A stretch of 64,000 nucleotides of DNA, from positions 2,542,001 to 2,606,000 of the forward strand of contig JAXHMJ010000005.1 in assembly GCA_034521575.1 (NCBI GenBank). Direction: 5' to 3'. The position numbers were made by a program, and so were the translations under genes. Below are positions 19,853 to 28,788 of the stretch, piece by piece. The DNA comes from a candidate division KSB1 bacterium. GTDB lineage: Bacteria; Zhuqueibacterota; Zhuqueibacteria; Residuimicrobiales; Krinioviventaceae. Every line of letters starts with the position of its first letter. Within the stretch, counting starts at the first letter, position 1. The notes beneath the pieces were generated by a model, which ran no database searches, had not been told where the DNA came from, and was given only the letters and a program-made list of their open reading frames with translations.

Positions 19853-20290
19853 ATGATCGAAGGATTGGGTGATATGAATCTATCCCTGGCGTTGGCCGCT
19901 ATCGGATCCGCTCTGGGTACGGGTGTGGCTGGTATTTCTGCCGTGGGAGCATGGAAGAAAGCTTTTTCGCAAAATAAAGCAGCGCCGTTTATTCTTGTAG
20001 CATTCGTCGGTGCACCCCTGTCCCAGACTATTTACGGTATGATCTTGAGAAATGCTATTCTGGAAGTCAATGCCGGTCCGGAATCCTACGGATGGATGTG
20101 TCTGCTGGGCGGAATCGCCGGTCTCGCTATGGGAATGTCTTCTTATATGCAGGGTAAAGCCGGAGCCAAAGCCTGTGACGCTTTGACGGAAACAGGCAAG
20201 GGGTTTGGTAATTATATTATGGTCGTCGGTGTTATCGAGACCGTGGCCCTGTTCGTTATGGTGTTCGCCATGACGGCGCTTCCCGCATAA
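19853..20290 (+). CDS. atpK: V-type ATP synthase subunit K (c-ring proteolipid)
   Basis: Two-hairpin proteolipid (145 residues, four helices) forming the rotor ring. The carboxylate is Glu in VVGVIETVALFV of helix 4; the matching position in helix 2 is PLSQTIYGMIL. The Ser-Gln of that motif, a Gln in YMQGKAG and the helix-4 Glu correspond to Na+ ligands described for the Enterococcus hirae ring, so sodium coupling is possible, as inference. The ATG follows GAAAGGA. A terminator follows the gene. Confidence 0.92.
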   Translation: MIEGLGDMNLSLALAAIGSALGTGVAGISAVGAWKKAFSQNKAAPFILVAFVGAPLSQTIYGMILRNAILEVNAGPESYGWMCLLGGIAGLAMGMSSYMQGKAGAKACDALTETGKGFGNYIMVVGVIETVALFVMVFAMTALPA

Positions 20291-20312
20291 CTCTGTTATC
20301 AGATTTTATTTC

Positions 20313-20341
20313 AAAGGCGGCTTTTGCCGCCTTTTTTTGTT
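20313..20341 (+). terminator. Rho-independent terminator of the V-ATPase operon
   Basis: Stem AAAGGCGGC / GCCGCCTTT around a TTTT loop (20313-20334), followed by more T. It lies 22 bases after the atpK stop. Confidence 0.9.
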
Positions 20342-20407
20342 ATTGAAATAATTTGGAATGGCTACTTTTAGAAAATGTCATGACTGCATGAACTCGGTGC
20401 TTGATCT

Positions 20408-21652
20408 ATGAACCTGTTCGATATCTGGCTGAATTTTATTGGGTTTTTCCATGACAGTATTGTACTCAGCCTCGGAATCCTGCTGTTTTGCGGTTTTTTT
20501 ATCGGAAAGCTGTTTGAAAAACTAAAGTTACCGGCGTTGACCGGGTATATTGTCTCGGGTCTTTTGCTGGGAGAATCCATTACCGGCGTGATCCACGCCA
20601 ACATGAGCAGCAATCTGACTCATATCACGGAAATTGCGCTCGGTTTTATCGCCTTGACGATCGGCGGCGAATTCAGTATTGCCAAGATGAAACGCACCGG
20701 CACCCGGATTCTGATGCTGACCCTGTTTGAATCGCTGTTCGCCTTTGCCGCGGTCACGGCAGCGATGCTGTTGCTCGGATTCCGGTACGAGATCGCTTTG
20801 ATCTTGGGGAGTATATCCGCCGCGACGGCCCCGGCGGCTACGGTGGTGATCATTAAGGAACTGCGCGCCCGAGGTGATTTTGTCGATCATTTGTACGGGG
20901 TCGTTGCCTTTGACGACGCTGTTTGTGTGATCCTTTTTGGGATTGTTTTCGCGGCCGTTAGTCCGCAGCTCGGCGGCGCTGCGGTGCATGCCAGTGTTTG
21001 GATCGGTCTGGCACATGCCTTGTGGGAAGTCATTCTCTCCATACTGCTCGGACTCGCTGGAGGGATTATTACGCATGTCTTGACTATCCGGCGCAAGCAC
21101 GCCAATGAAATACTGCTGGTGTCACTGGCTCTGATGTTCATTGTTTCGGCTTTGGCCGCTACGCTACATGCATCACCCCTGTTGGCCACCATGGCCATGG
21201 GCGCCACGCTGATCAATATATCGCATAAAAATCAGCGTATTTTCAGTTATCTCGAACCTCTGACGCCTCCGATTTTTGCCATGTTCTTTATTCTGGCCGG
21301 AACCGAAATGCATGTGCAAGTACTGGCGCACGCTGCGGTAATGGGGGCAGGCTTTGTTTATTTGCTGTCGCGGTTTGCGGGCAAATCAGCCGGAATTTTG
21401 ACAGCCGGACTGTTGACCCATACACCGGCGCATATTCGCCGGAATTTGGGATTCTGTCTTTTTCCGCAGGCCGGGGTTGCTATCGGCCTGGCGTTGTTTG
21501 TACAAAATTCGCCGGTTGCCGTCCAGGCTGCGCCGCACTTGAAAGCATCCTTTATGATGATTGTCAACATCATCCTGTTGAGTGTATTTATCAATGAACT
21601 GATTGGTCCGGCCATTTCACGGTTCGGCATTAAACGCGGCATGGACCTTTAA
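20408..21652 (+). CDS. Cation:proton antiporter, CPA2/KefB-like membrane domain
   Basis: About 12 transmembrane helices over 414 residues, with no C-terminal TrkA-N domain. Family blocks are KLKLPALTGYIVSGLLLGE, TIGGEFSIAKM, SAATAPAATVVIIKE and VVAFDDAVCVILFG, where the Asp pair is the likely ion site. Probably a Na+/H+ or K+/H+ exchanger; the ion cannot be told from sequence. It starts after the V-ATPase terminator and so has its own promoter. The next gene, 20 bases on, encodes a PTS-IIA/PII-like protein that may regulate it. Confidence 0.87.
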   Translation: MNLFDIWLNFIGFFHDSIVLSLGILLFCGFFIGKLFEKLKLPALTGYIVSGLLLGESITGVIHANMSSNLTHITEIALGFIALTIGGEFSIAKMKRTGTRILMLTLFESLFAFAAVTAAMLLLGFRYEIALILGSISAATAPAATVVIIKELRARGDFVDHLYGVVAFDDAVCVILFGIVFAAVSPQLGGAAVHASVWIGLAHALWEVILSILLGLAGGIITHVLTIRRKHANEILLVSLALMFIVSALAATLHASPLLATMAMGATLINISHKNQRIFSYLEPLTPPIFAMFFILAGTEMHVQVLAHAAVMGAGFVYLLSRFAGKSAGILTAGLLTHTPAHIRRNLGFCLFPQAGVAIGLALFVQNSPVAVQAAPHLKASFMMIVNIILLSVFINELIGPAISRFGIKRGMDL

Positions 21653-21672
21653 ATTCAAACGTTGAGTGAACT

Positions 21673-22490
21673 ATGGATATCATTCAATTTTTAAAACAGG
21701 ACGCCTGTTCGGTGTCTCTGTCGTCCCGGCATAAAAAAGAATGTGTGCGGGAGTTGGCGCAAATCCTTAGCCGGGTTCTCCCCGACATCCCGGCGGAAAA
21801 CCTGAACGCGGCGTTTATGGAGCGCGAGGAGCAGGGCTCGACGGCGTTCGAGAACGGCGTTGCCATACCGCATGCCCGTATCAAAGAACTTGATTCATTT
21901 TATGTTGGCATTGCGCTGTCCCGAAAAGGGGTCGATTTTCAAAGTATGACGGCAAACGCACGCATCTTTTCTTTTCTCTGGTCGGTCCGCCAGCCCAATC
22001 GAATGAGTTTCTCCGCCTGCTCGCGCAGATTTCTCTGGTGGCCAAAAACTCAGGTGCCCGGCGTGACCTGATGCGCGCCAAATCTTCGCTGTCCCTTAAG
22101 GAAGTGTTTCTGGAACATATCCCCGGCGGACTGCCGTCACGGCGGCCTGAGGGTAAAAAGAAATTGTTGACGATGGTGCTTTATGAAACGCAGTATCTGG
22201 ATGATATCAGTGAGATTTTCCTGGAAAATGGTGTGCGCGGGGCTTCGGTGGTGGATTCTGTCGGACTGCGCGGCGTACTGACGCATGTGCCGTTGTTTGC
22301 TGATTTTATGAATTTTTTAGGTGATACCTCTGAGGAAAGCAAGACCATCACAACGATTGTCGCTGAAAATCAGCTGCAGCGGATAGTCGACAGTGTGGAA
22401 CAGCTTTTGGGAGATCTGGGAACCCATAGCGGCGTGATGATCTATACAACAGATATCGATTTTATGAAGGGTAGCCTGGAAGTTTATTAA
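21673..22490 (+). CDS. PTS EIIA-like domain fused to a PII-like signalling domain (one frameshift)
   Basis: Residues 1-150 resemble EIIA of the fructose/nitrogen type: IIQFLKQDACSV, REEQGSTAFENGVAIPHARI with the phospho-accepting His, and THLFFSLVGPPAQSNEFL. Residues 165-272 look like a PII-like (GlnB-fold) domain: KKLLTMVLYETQYLDDISE, GVRGASVVDSVG, TITTIVAENQLQRIVDSVEQLL. The reading frame breaks at about 21948, where one G after ATG is missing. No EIIB or EIIC is nearby, so a sugar-transport role is unlikely. Pairing with an antiporter suggests a phosphorylation- or nucleotide-sensing regulator of ion flux; this is inference. Confidence 0.75.
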
Positions 22491-22559
22491 AAGACGGTCT
22501 GAACAGAGGCACATTTTAAGCCCCGGTTCATCCGGATAACAGTGCCGGAATCATGCAAA

Positions 22560-23380
22560 TTATGATGTGCGTTTTCCAGGAACCGGCTGTTTCAGGCGAT
22601 CCAGACGCAGACGCTGACGCTGGTCAAACAGATAGCGGGAGGCCATCCAGACCGCGGCAATGGTGCCGAATCCCACCGATGATGCAATGAGAAAAAAAAT
22701 CAAGATCTGATATTTAACCGCTTCCATCGGCGCGTTTCCGGCCAGAATCTGCCCGGTCATCATGCCGGGTAAACTGACAATTCCGGCCACCGCCATAGCA
22801 TTGACAATAGGAATGAGTCCGCTGTGAATGGCCTCCCGCCGCACATCCTCGATCGCCCGGTTCCAGGTCTGAGCCAGCATCAGCCGATTCTCAATAATGT
22901 CACGCTGCTGCCAGGCGCTACTGGTGAGGCGTTCCAGTCCCAGAGAAATCCCGTTCATGGTATTGCCGAGCATCATACCCAGCACCGGCACGGCATAGCG
23001 CGGCTCATACCAGGGATCATGTGAAATAATGACGGTCAGGGCGATCAGGGTTACGGTGAATGAGACCACAAACATGGCGCTGCCCCCGAACAACAGCCCC
23101 CACAACGCGCGGAATTTTCGTGTTTGACGGCGCACGGCTTCCCGCGAGGCGGTTAACAGCATGACCAGCGCCATCAAAGCGACCCAGATCAGACGGTCGT
23201 GTTCGAACAGGGTTTCAAGAACAAAACCGACCAGCAGCAGCTGGGCCAGTGCGCGTGCCGCTGATATCAAGAATTGGCCCGCCCAGCCGCAATCGTAAGG
23301 CAAATGTCAACCCGGCATACGGACAGAATGATAAACGCCGCAAGCGCGAGATCGAACGGGGAGAGAGAGATGATTGTCAT
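22560..23380 (-). CDS. fetB: FetB-like (UPF0014) ABC exporter permease (one frameshift)
   Basis: Inner-membrane subunit of the FetAB type, linked in E. coli to iron export and oxidative-stress resistance. The N-terminus MTIISLSPFDLALAAFII (start at 23380 after GGGAGG) and SAARALAQLLLVGFVLE are typical, followed by PVLGMMLGNTMNGISLGLERL and SLPGMMTGQILAGNAPMEAVKYQI. The N-terminal 35 residues and the rest are in different frames, joined near 23285. The start overlaps the fetA stop by 4 bases (ATGA). Confidence 0.85.
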
Positions 23381-23976
23381 ATCTGCACCTCCCGCCATCG
23401 CTTGTCACGGATTTCCCACACCCGATCGGTTAACCGCTGCAGCTGCGCCCGGTCATGACTGACCCACAGACAGACCACCGCGTGTGTCTTTTTATAATCC
23501 AGCAACAGCAATTCAACCTTTTCAACAAAACCCGGGTCCAGATTTGAGGTTGGTTCGTCTAACAGCAGAACATCCGGCTGGTTGGCGAGCAGCCGCAACA
23601 ACGACAGCCGTTTTTTTTCACCGCTGGACAAACGGCTGATACTCCAGCGCATGACATCCGGTGCAAATCCCAATTGCAGAAGCAAATCTTTGTTCCAGGC
23701 GCTGAAATGCTCTCCGACACTGTCATGCCACCACTGGCTTTCGGCTGGCAGCAGCCCCACACGTCTGCGCCATTCCGGCGGCTTGTAATCCTGATAGGAT
23801 ACGCCATCGAGATGCATATCACCCTTGAACGGCTCCAGGTCCGCCAGAGACCGCAGCAGACGGGTTTTTCCCGAACCGGACGGTCCGGCAAGTCCCAGAC
23901 ACTGGTGAGGATTCAGGTTCAGAGTGAGCGGCTGAATATCAAAATATTGAAATTGATAAAGTGAAAATTGTGCCAT
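23377..23976 (-). CDS. fetA: FetA-like ABC exporter ATP-binding protein
   Basis: Compact 199-residue ATPase. Walker A GPSGSGKTR, signature RLSSGEKKRLSLLR, Walker B VLLLDEPTSNLD and switch His in LWVSHDRAQ. The ATG at 23976 follows CAGGAA (8-base spacing); an upstream TTG would add six residues but has no ribosome-binding site. It precedes fetB with a 4-base overlap, so the two form one transporter. Confidence 0.87.
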   Translation of the reverse strand: MAQFSLYQFQYFDIQPLTLNLNPHQCLGLAGPSGSGKTRLLRSLADLEPFKGDMHLDGVSYQDYKPPEWRRRVGLLPAESQWWHDSVGEHFSAWNKDLLLQLGFAPDVMRWSISRLSSGEKKRLSLLRLLANQPDVLLLDEPTSNLDPGFVEKVELLLLDYKKTHAVVCLWVSHDRAQLQRLTDRVWEIRDKRWREVQI

Positions 23977-24201
23977 ATTGATGTTCCTGTTCAACGATGT
24001 ATCAATATATAAAATTTTCGGGATATTTTACAAGGAAAAACAGACAATTAGTTGACAGATAAGAAAGGCAGAGTTACTAAATCAGGTCTGATGCTGTTTT
24101 GGCCTTTTGATTTGTTACAGAGCAGGGGCGCTTTACGACAAAAATAGGCTCGTCGTACAATTCCCAATTGTGCGACGGTTGCCGTAATTGTTCGGAACGA
24201 T

Positions 24202-24810
24202 TTATTTAAAAAAAGCAAACAACAACCCCATAATCGCACCAATCTGACCGATCCAGAAAATAAACATCCACTTGATGAGGTCGGCGCGGGTATGCTCAAT
24301 TTTGGAGTCAAGGCGTTTTTCTACATCGGCAATTGTCACATTAACCTTGCCGACTTCTTCCGTCATACGCTCATTGACCTTGCCGACTTCTTCCGTCATG
24401 CGCTCATTGACTTTGCCGATTTCTTCCGTCAGGCGCTCATTGACCTTGCCGACTTCTTCCGTCAGGCGCTCATTGACCTTGCCGATTTCTTCCGTCATGC
24501 GCTCATTGACCTTGCCGATTTCTTCCGTCATGCGCTCATTGACTTTGGATATTTCTATAGTGATCCGATTATCCAGACGCTGTTCTGTTTGAGATATTGC
24601 AAGCTTGATCTCTCCTGTTTCTTTAGTGATGCGCTCATTCACATTTCCGGTTTCTGTGGTCAAGCGATGCTCAAATTTTTCCTCAACAAACGTCAGCATC
24701 TCTTGTTTTTGTTCTTCTTTACTTACATTCATCAAGTTAATGAGACTTTGAGAGCCTTTTTCACCCAGCTTTTCTCTTAACGGTTTTTCAACGATAGCAA
24801 CTTTTGCCAT
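24202..24810 (-). CDS. Coiled-coil membrane protein with expanded 11-residue repeats
   Basis: 202 residues. The N-terminal block MAKVAIVEKPLREKLGEKGS is followed by six near-identical 11-residue units of the type GKVNERMTEEI, plus degenerate ones on both sides. The C-terminus is one transmembrane helix (ADLIKWMFIFWIGQIGAIMG). The ending resembles DUF1640/CCDC90-type coiled-coil membrane proteins, so I expect a soluble oligomeric rod anchored by its C-terminus. Function unknown. It shares N- and C-termini and 5' leader with the broken copy at 12161-12480, which has only two units. Confidence 0.7.
   Translation of the reverse strand: MAKVAIVEKPLREKLGEKGSQSLINLMNVSKEEQKQEMLTFVEEKFEHRLTTETGNVNERITKETGEIKLAISQTEQRLDNRITIEISKVNERMTEEIGKVNERMTEEIGKVNERLTEEVGKVNERLTEEIGKVNERMTEEVGKVNERMTEEVGKVNVTIADVEKRLDSKIEHTRADLIKWMFIFWIGQIGAIMGLLFAFFK
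24341..24560 (-). repeat. Six-fold 33-bp coding tandem repeat
   Basis: Six consecutive 33-bp units (plus partial flanking ones), each encoding GKVN-ER-M/L-TEE-I/V. Units differ at only a few positions (ATG or CTG for M/L, ATC or GTC for I/V). An 11-residue period is a hendecad, which makes a nearly straight or right-handed coiled coil rather than the left-handed heptad form. Confidence 0.85.
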
Positions 24811-25285
24811 TGTACCCTCCTTTATAGGATAAACATTGTGTAATTTAATGATATTTCAGGTAAATGCAAACAAAAAGTCAAGTTGGAAAGGCGCAAGGTT
24901 GGAAAGTAAAATTGCCGGTCTTTAATGCGCATCCATTCCATTTCTCATCAGTGTCTCCGCCAGGACTATATGGATTGTTTATGAATTGTAAATAATCCGG
25001 TTGTGACAGGGGGCTACTTGGGTAAACACCTGAAACCAGGTTTTCTTTTATTTCTGCATGGAACAGGTGGCGATTCTGAAATAATGTTCTGTGTCCAGGC
25101 TTGTTTTGCCAAGGGTCGCGGTTGGTTATTATGACAGGATTTGCAGGATGCTCGGAATCGACAGGCGTATATAGCATTCGCGTTAGAATCTTGCAGCAAA
25201 AGAGGAACATGTATTTGGCGAGTTAAACCCCGACCGGACGATGATAGCTATGGTTTATATACATTGTCCGGCTGGTTTTGTTTTC
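24811..25285. other. Intergenic, no supported gene
   Basis: The first 60 bases are the conserved leader of the minus-strand coiled-coil gene (AAAGGAGGGTAC before its ATG). No credible coding frame, repeat or RNA gene is seen in the rest. Confidence 0.5.
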
Positions 25286-26386
25286 TCAGTATTTTAATTC
25301 AATTGCAATCTCGGCCACGCATTCTGTTTTGGTGACAACTGCATTTCTTTTATAATGATCAAAATTGACGAGTATTTTGCTGCCGCCGGGCAGATGGTAG
25401 GCAATACCGCTGATCCAGCGGTTGCGTGTGTCATCAACGGCGGTATCAACGGATTCAACATGATCGTGACGCGCGAAAACAGACAGGTTGGTTACGGGCG
25501 TATACACATCGGCGAACAGAGAATATCCGGTCATACGGACAGATTGATTGTTGTCATTAATCCAGCTGCCTTTACCGTTGCCCAGACTGTTGAACCAGGT
25601 TGCTGTAGTGGTAAATATTCGGTGTTCCATGGACAGGAACAATGAATTCATCTCCCAGTCCGGGGCCAGCGCAGTGTTGCCTTTGCCATAGATGCCGTGA
25701 TAACTGAATTGAAGACCCGGAATGAAATCAGGCAGAGGCCGCAAGGTGATACGCGATTCCAGAGTCTTGTTGCGGTTTTCTTCGATCGCATGATAACCGC
25801 CGCCGTTATAGATACCAAATGATAAAGACCCGTAACGTCCCGGATACGCTGAATTGACATTGTCCTGATACGCTTGATCGATTTCTCCGCCCAGCAGGCT
25901 GAACGCTGTTACGCCAAAATCCGCCGAGCTGACAATACCGGCGCGTTCCAAAAACAGCGTGCCCTGCACCCGATAGGGATTAATGTTTTGTTCAAAATCT
26001 ATCCAGGGGCGATGTGCCACACCGAATTCAATAGAAGGCTGTGTCAAGATACTGACATCATTGAATTTATAACGCAAGTAGCAGTATTTGATGCGCATTT
26101 CGATGTCCCCCCGGCCGTCTCCTTCGCCGTCCACAGAGACATCCGGTGTGATCCGGGTGGATAGATGCGCGCTGATCTGTTTTTTAAAATTCAAATAACC
26201 CCGCTTCATGGTAAAATAATTATAGGCGCTCCCGTCGGATTCGCCGTTCAGATAGGACAGGAACCACTGTGCGGATATGGACATGCCGTTCAGGGCGGAT
26301 AATTCCTGTGCGTGTATTCCTGAAACGGCGCCGAATAGACATAGCACAGCAATTAGAATCACGCAGATTCTATTAAAACTCATCAT
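25286..26386 (-). CDS. Outer-membrane porin-like beta-barrel protein
   Basis: 366 residues. Signal peptide MMSFNRICVILIAVLCLFGAVSGIHAQ in outline (cleavage after HAQ). The mature part is rich in alternating aromatic/polar strands (YFTMKRGYLNFKKQI, TLESRITLRPLP) and ends in IELKY, consistent with a phosphate-selective or general porin of 16-18 strands. A GAGGTA precedes the start. The substrate cannot be read from the sequence. No transporter neighbour in the same direction suggests one. Confidence 0.65.
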   Translation of the reverse strand: MMSFNRICVILIAVLCLFGAVSGIHAQELSALNGMSISAQWFLSYLNGESDGSAYNYFTMKRGYLNFKKQISAHLSTRITPDVSVDGEGDGRGDIEMRIKYCYLRYKFNDVSILTQPSIEFGVAHRPWIDFEQNINPYRVQGTLFLERAGIVSSADFGVTAFSLLGGEIDQAYQDNVNSAYPGRYGSLSFGIYNGGGYHAIEENRNKTLESRITLRPLPDFIPGLQFSYHGIYGKGNTALAPDWEMNSLFLSMEHRIFTTTATWFNSLGNGKGSWINDNNQSVRMTGYSLFADVYTPVTNLSVFARHDHVESVDTAVDDTRNRWISGIAYHLPGGSKILVNFDHYKRNAVVTKTECVAEIAIELKY

Positions 26387-26439
26387 TACCTCGTTTAGGG
26401 TATTCAGGTTTCTGCTGTGTAAATATACGAAAATGTTGA

Positions 26440-26868
26440 ATGTTGTTCAAGGGTGGAACGGTTATAGTTGTGGATTATTACTCTGATTATGCTGTTCTCG
26501 GTTGCTATTGTGCAAACTGCGGTCATCCGCCGCTGCTGCATTATGATGAAAAGCGTGCAACCCTCTCATTGCTTCGCACAGGGAATCCGGCCCTGGGTTT
26601 GTCGGCTCAGAGTGAGTATTCTCAAGACCGCATTTCAATCTCAGCCGGTGACATATTCCTGTTTTACAGCGGCGGCTTGCCAGAAACGGTGGATGCCGAT
26701 GGCCGCGAATTTTCTCAGGATCAGCTGCAGCGCCTTGTCCTAAGTTACGCGGATCAGGACCCTGAGGAGATTTATTCACATCTGATCATCACAATTGCCC
26801 AATACAGATCCGGCAGCGCTCAGCTAAATGATATCACTGTATTAATCACCAAGGTACAGGTCCGGTAA
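26440..26868 (+). pseudogene. Truncated SpoIIE/PP2C-type serine phosphatase domain
   Basis: The frame carries the C-terminal half of a SpoIIE-like phosphatase: CANCGHPPLLHYDEKR, SLLRTGNPALGLS, ISISAGDIFLFYSGGLPETVDADGREF (metal-binding Asp region) and LNDITVLITKV. The N-terminal half of the domain, with the first metal-binding Asp block, and any sensor domain are absent. The start overlaps the upstream region of the divergent porin gene, so this is a remnant left by rearrangement, probably inactive. Confidence 0.7.
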
Positions 26869-26914
26869 CGCGAGTAGATCGCGTTTGCTGGTTCTGCAGA
26901 CGGTAATTGTCTTT

Positions 26915-27667
26915 TTATTTATCAATCCACTTGCGAAACTCCGGCATACGCTCGCCGCTGACAATGGCGTATTCTATGGACGGCGCCTGCGGCTGCAAAT
27001 CGACTTTGTAGCGCGACCGGCTGTAAATGATCATGTCTTTGATGGCGCTGTACTGAATGATCATTTTGCGGTTGATGCGGAAAAACGGGTCCGGGTCCAG
27101 AATTTCCTGCAGTTTATCCAGGGTGTAATCGATGATATAGTTTTGCTTTTTGAACGTGGTCAGAAACAAACATTTATCCATTGCATAGAAAAAAGCGGCG
27201 TCTTTGGTGTTCACTGTGGTGATGCGGTCGCCGGTTTTGATGAGAAATCGTTTCTTATACTCCGTCTGCGGCCCAAACGCGGCCATGAGTTTGGCCAGGT
27301 CCGGCTGCATGATGGTCTGCATGGACCGGTATTTGTCCAGACTTTTTTGAATATCAGCTTTGCGGATGGGTTTGAGCAGATAATCAATGCTGTAGAGTTC
27401 GAATGCGCGCATGGCGTATTGATCAAAAGCGGTAGTAAAGATCACCGGGGCCGTGACCTTGATCTGTTCAAAGATGGAAAAACACAACCCGTCGGATAAC
27501 TGGATGTCCAGAAAGATCAAATCCGTTGTATTTTCTTTGAGCCATTGTACTGATTTTTCCACCGACGGCAGTTTGGCGGCAATATCAGCGCCCGGTTCCA
27601 CGCTCTGGATCAGTTCTTCCAGACGGTCGGCCGCATGCTGTTCGTCTTCGATAATACAAATGTTCAT
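26915..27667 (-). CDS. LytTR-family response regulator
   Basis: Receiver domain (residues 1-120) with acidic IIEDEQ, phospho-Asp in LIFLDIQLSDGL, TTAFDQYAMRAFE and KP in DYLLKPI. It is followed by a LytTR DNA-binding domain (about 140-250: RFLIKTGDRITTV, FFRINRKMIIQYSAI). The ATG overlaps the stop of the sensor kinase gene (ATGA), so both are made from one transcript. Targets unknown. Confidence 0.9.
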   Translation of the reverse strand: MNICIIEDEQHAADRLEELIQSVEPGADIAAKLPSVEKSVQWLKENTTDLIFLDIQLSDGLCFSIFEQIKVTAPVIFTTAFDQYAMRAFELYSIDYLLKPIRKADIQKSLDKYRSMQTIMQPDLAKLMAAFGPQTEYKKRFLIKTGDRITTVNTKDAAFFYAMDKCLFLTTFKKQNYIIDYTLDKLQEILDPDPFFRINRKMIIQYSAIKDMIIYSRSRYKVDLQPQAPSIEYAIVSGERMPEFRKWIDK

Positions 27668-28717
27668 GATTCATCCGGTTCGATTAATGGCAAATTGACT
27701 TGATAATCCTGTTCCGTAATCATGACCTCCGGCAGTTTACCGGCAATCAGATGATAACGGTGCTTTAAATTTTCAAATCCGATTTGTTTTCCTGATGAAC
27801 TGCCGGACTTGCGCTGCAATGTGTTTACCACCAGCAGTGTGTTGTCCCGGCTGACGATCCGGATCGTCAAAGGCTGTTCATCGGTTACAATATTATGTTT
27901 CAATGCGTTTTCCACCAGAACCTGCACCGCCAGCGGCGGCAGCAGACTATGCATTGCATTTTCGTCCGCCTCGATACTCAATCGCACAGCCGAACCGAAC
28001 CGCTGCTGCTGAAGAAACATATAGGAGCGGATAAAGTCCAGTTCCCGTTCGACCGTCACCAGGGGTTCGTCAATGACATCAAGGGTATAGCGGTAAATCG
28101 CTGAAAATTCGTCCACAAAATCCTGAGCAGTTGCTGTATCCCGGTTGATCAGGGACGACAGAACATTGAGACTGTTGAACAGGAAATGCGGATCGAGCTG
28201 GCGTTTCAAAAGCTCAAAGCGCATGCCCAGGTTTTCGCGCTCTAATGTTTCTGCCCGCAGTTTTTCTTCCTGGTGCTGTTTGTAAAACAATACGGATTCC
28301 AGCACCGCGATCATGATCAGATTGGTCACCGCGCCGATCAGAGCATTGTACAGAAATACTTCACCCAGCGGTTCGGTATAGCCGAACAGGGTTTCAGAGA
28401 TTGCGGTAAACAATGCACCGAAAAATGCGCCGGAGAGCATGGCGGCAGCCGTTTCTGTCGATATGCGCAGCAGAACGTGTTGCGACCAGTTCAGCCGCGT
28501 ATTCAGCGACTGGATAATTTTAAGATCCGTCAGCAGAATGACGCTCATGACCAGTACGGTCAGGCCGGTTCCGGTGAGCCAGGTGAGTGCAAATTGAGTC
28601 CAGCCCGTTAGCACCACATAGCCGCTGAGATGTTTGTACACGATCAGCGGCAGTGTTAACAGCGAAGAGCCCAGCAGGATATAGGAAAATATACGCAGAT
28701 AACGTTTTCAAAGTCAT
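27664..28717 (-). CDS. LytS/YehU-type sensor histidine kinase (one frameshift near the N-terminus)
   Basis: Membrane kinase with four to five helices in residues 1-135, a short coiled coil, the His_kinase box LLKRQLDPHFLFNSLNVLSSLI (phospho-acceptor His) and an HATPase domain (LAVQVLVENALKHNI, SGKQIGFENLKHRY). The first residues (ATG 28717, MTLK) are in another frame than the rest. Reading the T4 run at 28705-28708 as T3 joins them into MTLKRYLRIFSYILLG. The cognate regulator follows directly. The signal sensed is unknown. Confidence 0.87.
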
Positions 28718-28788
28718 GCCTGAATCAATTTGAGAACCTTATCAAATTTGTCAGCTCAATGATACAAAAAAAGACGCAGGTTATCAAG

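Noticed and set aside
21673-22071. Sugar-specific PTS component
   Set aside because: No EIIB, EIIC, EI or HPr nearby, and the C-terminal domain is PII-like, so a regulator is more likely.
24345-24560. Possible CRISPR array because of regular repeats
   Set aside because: The 33-bp units are adjacent without spacers and encode a hendecad coiled coil.
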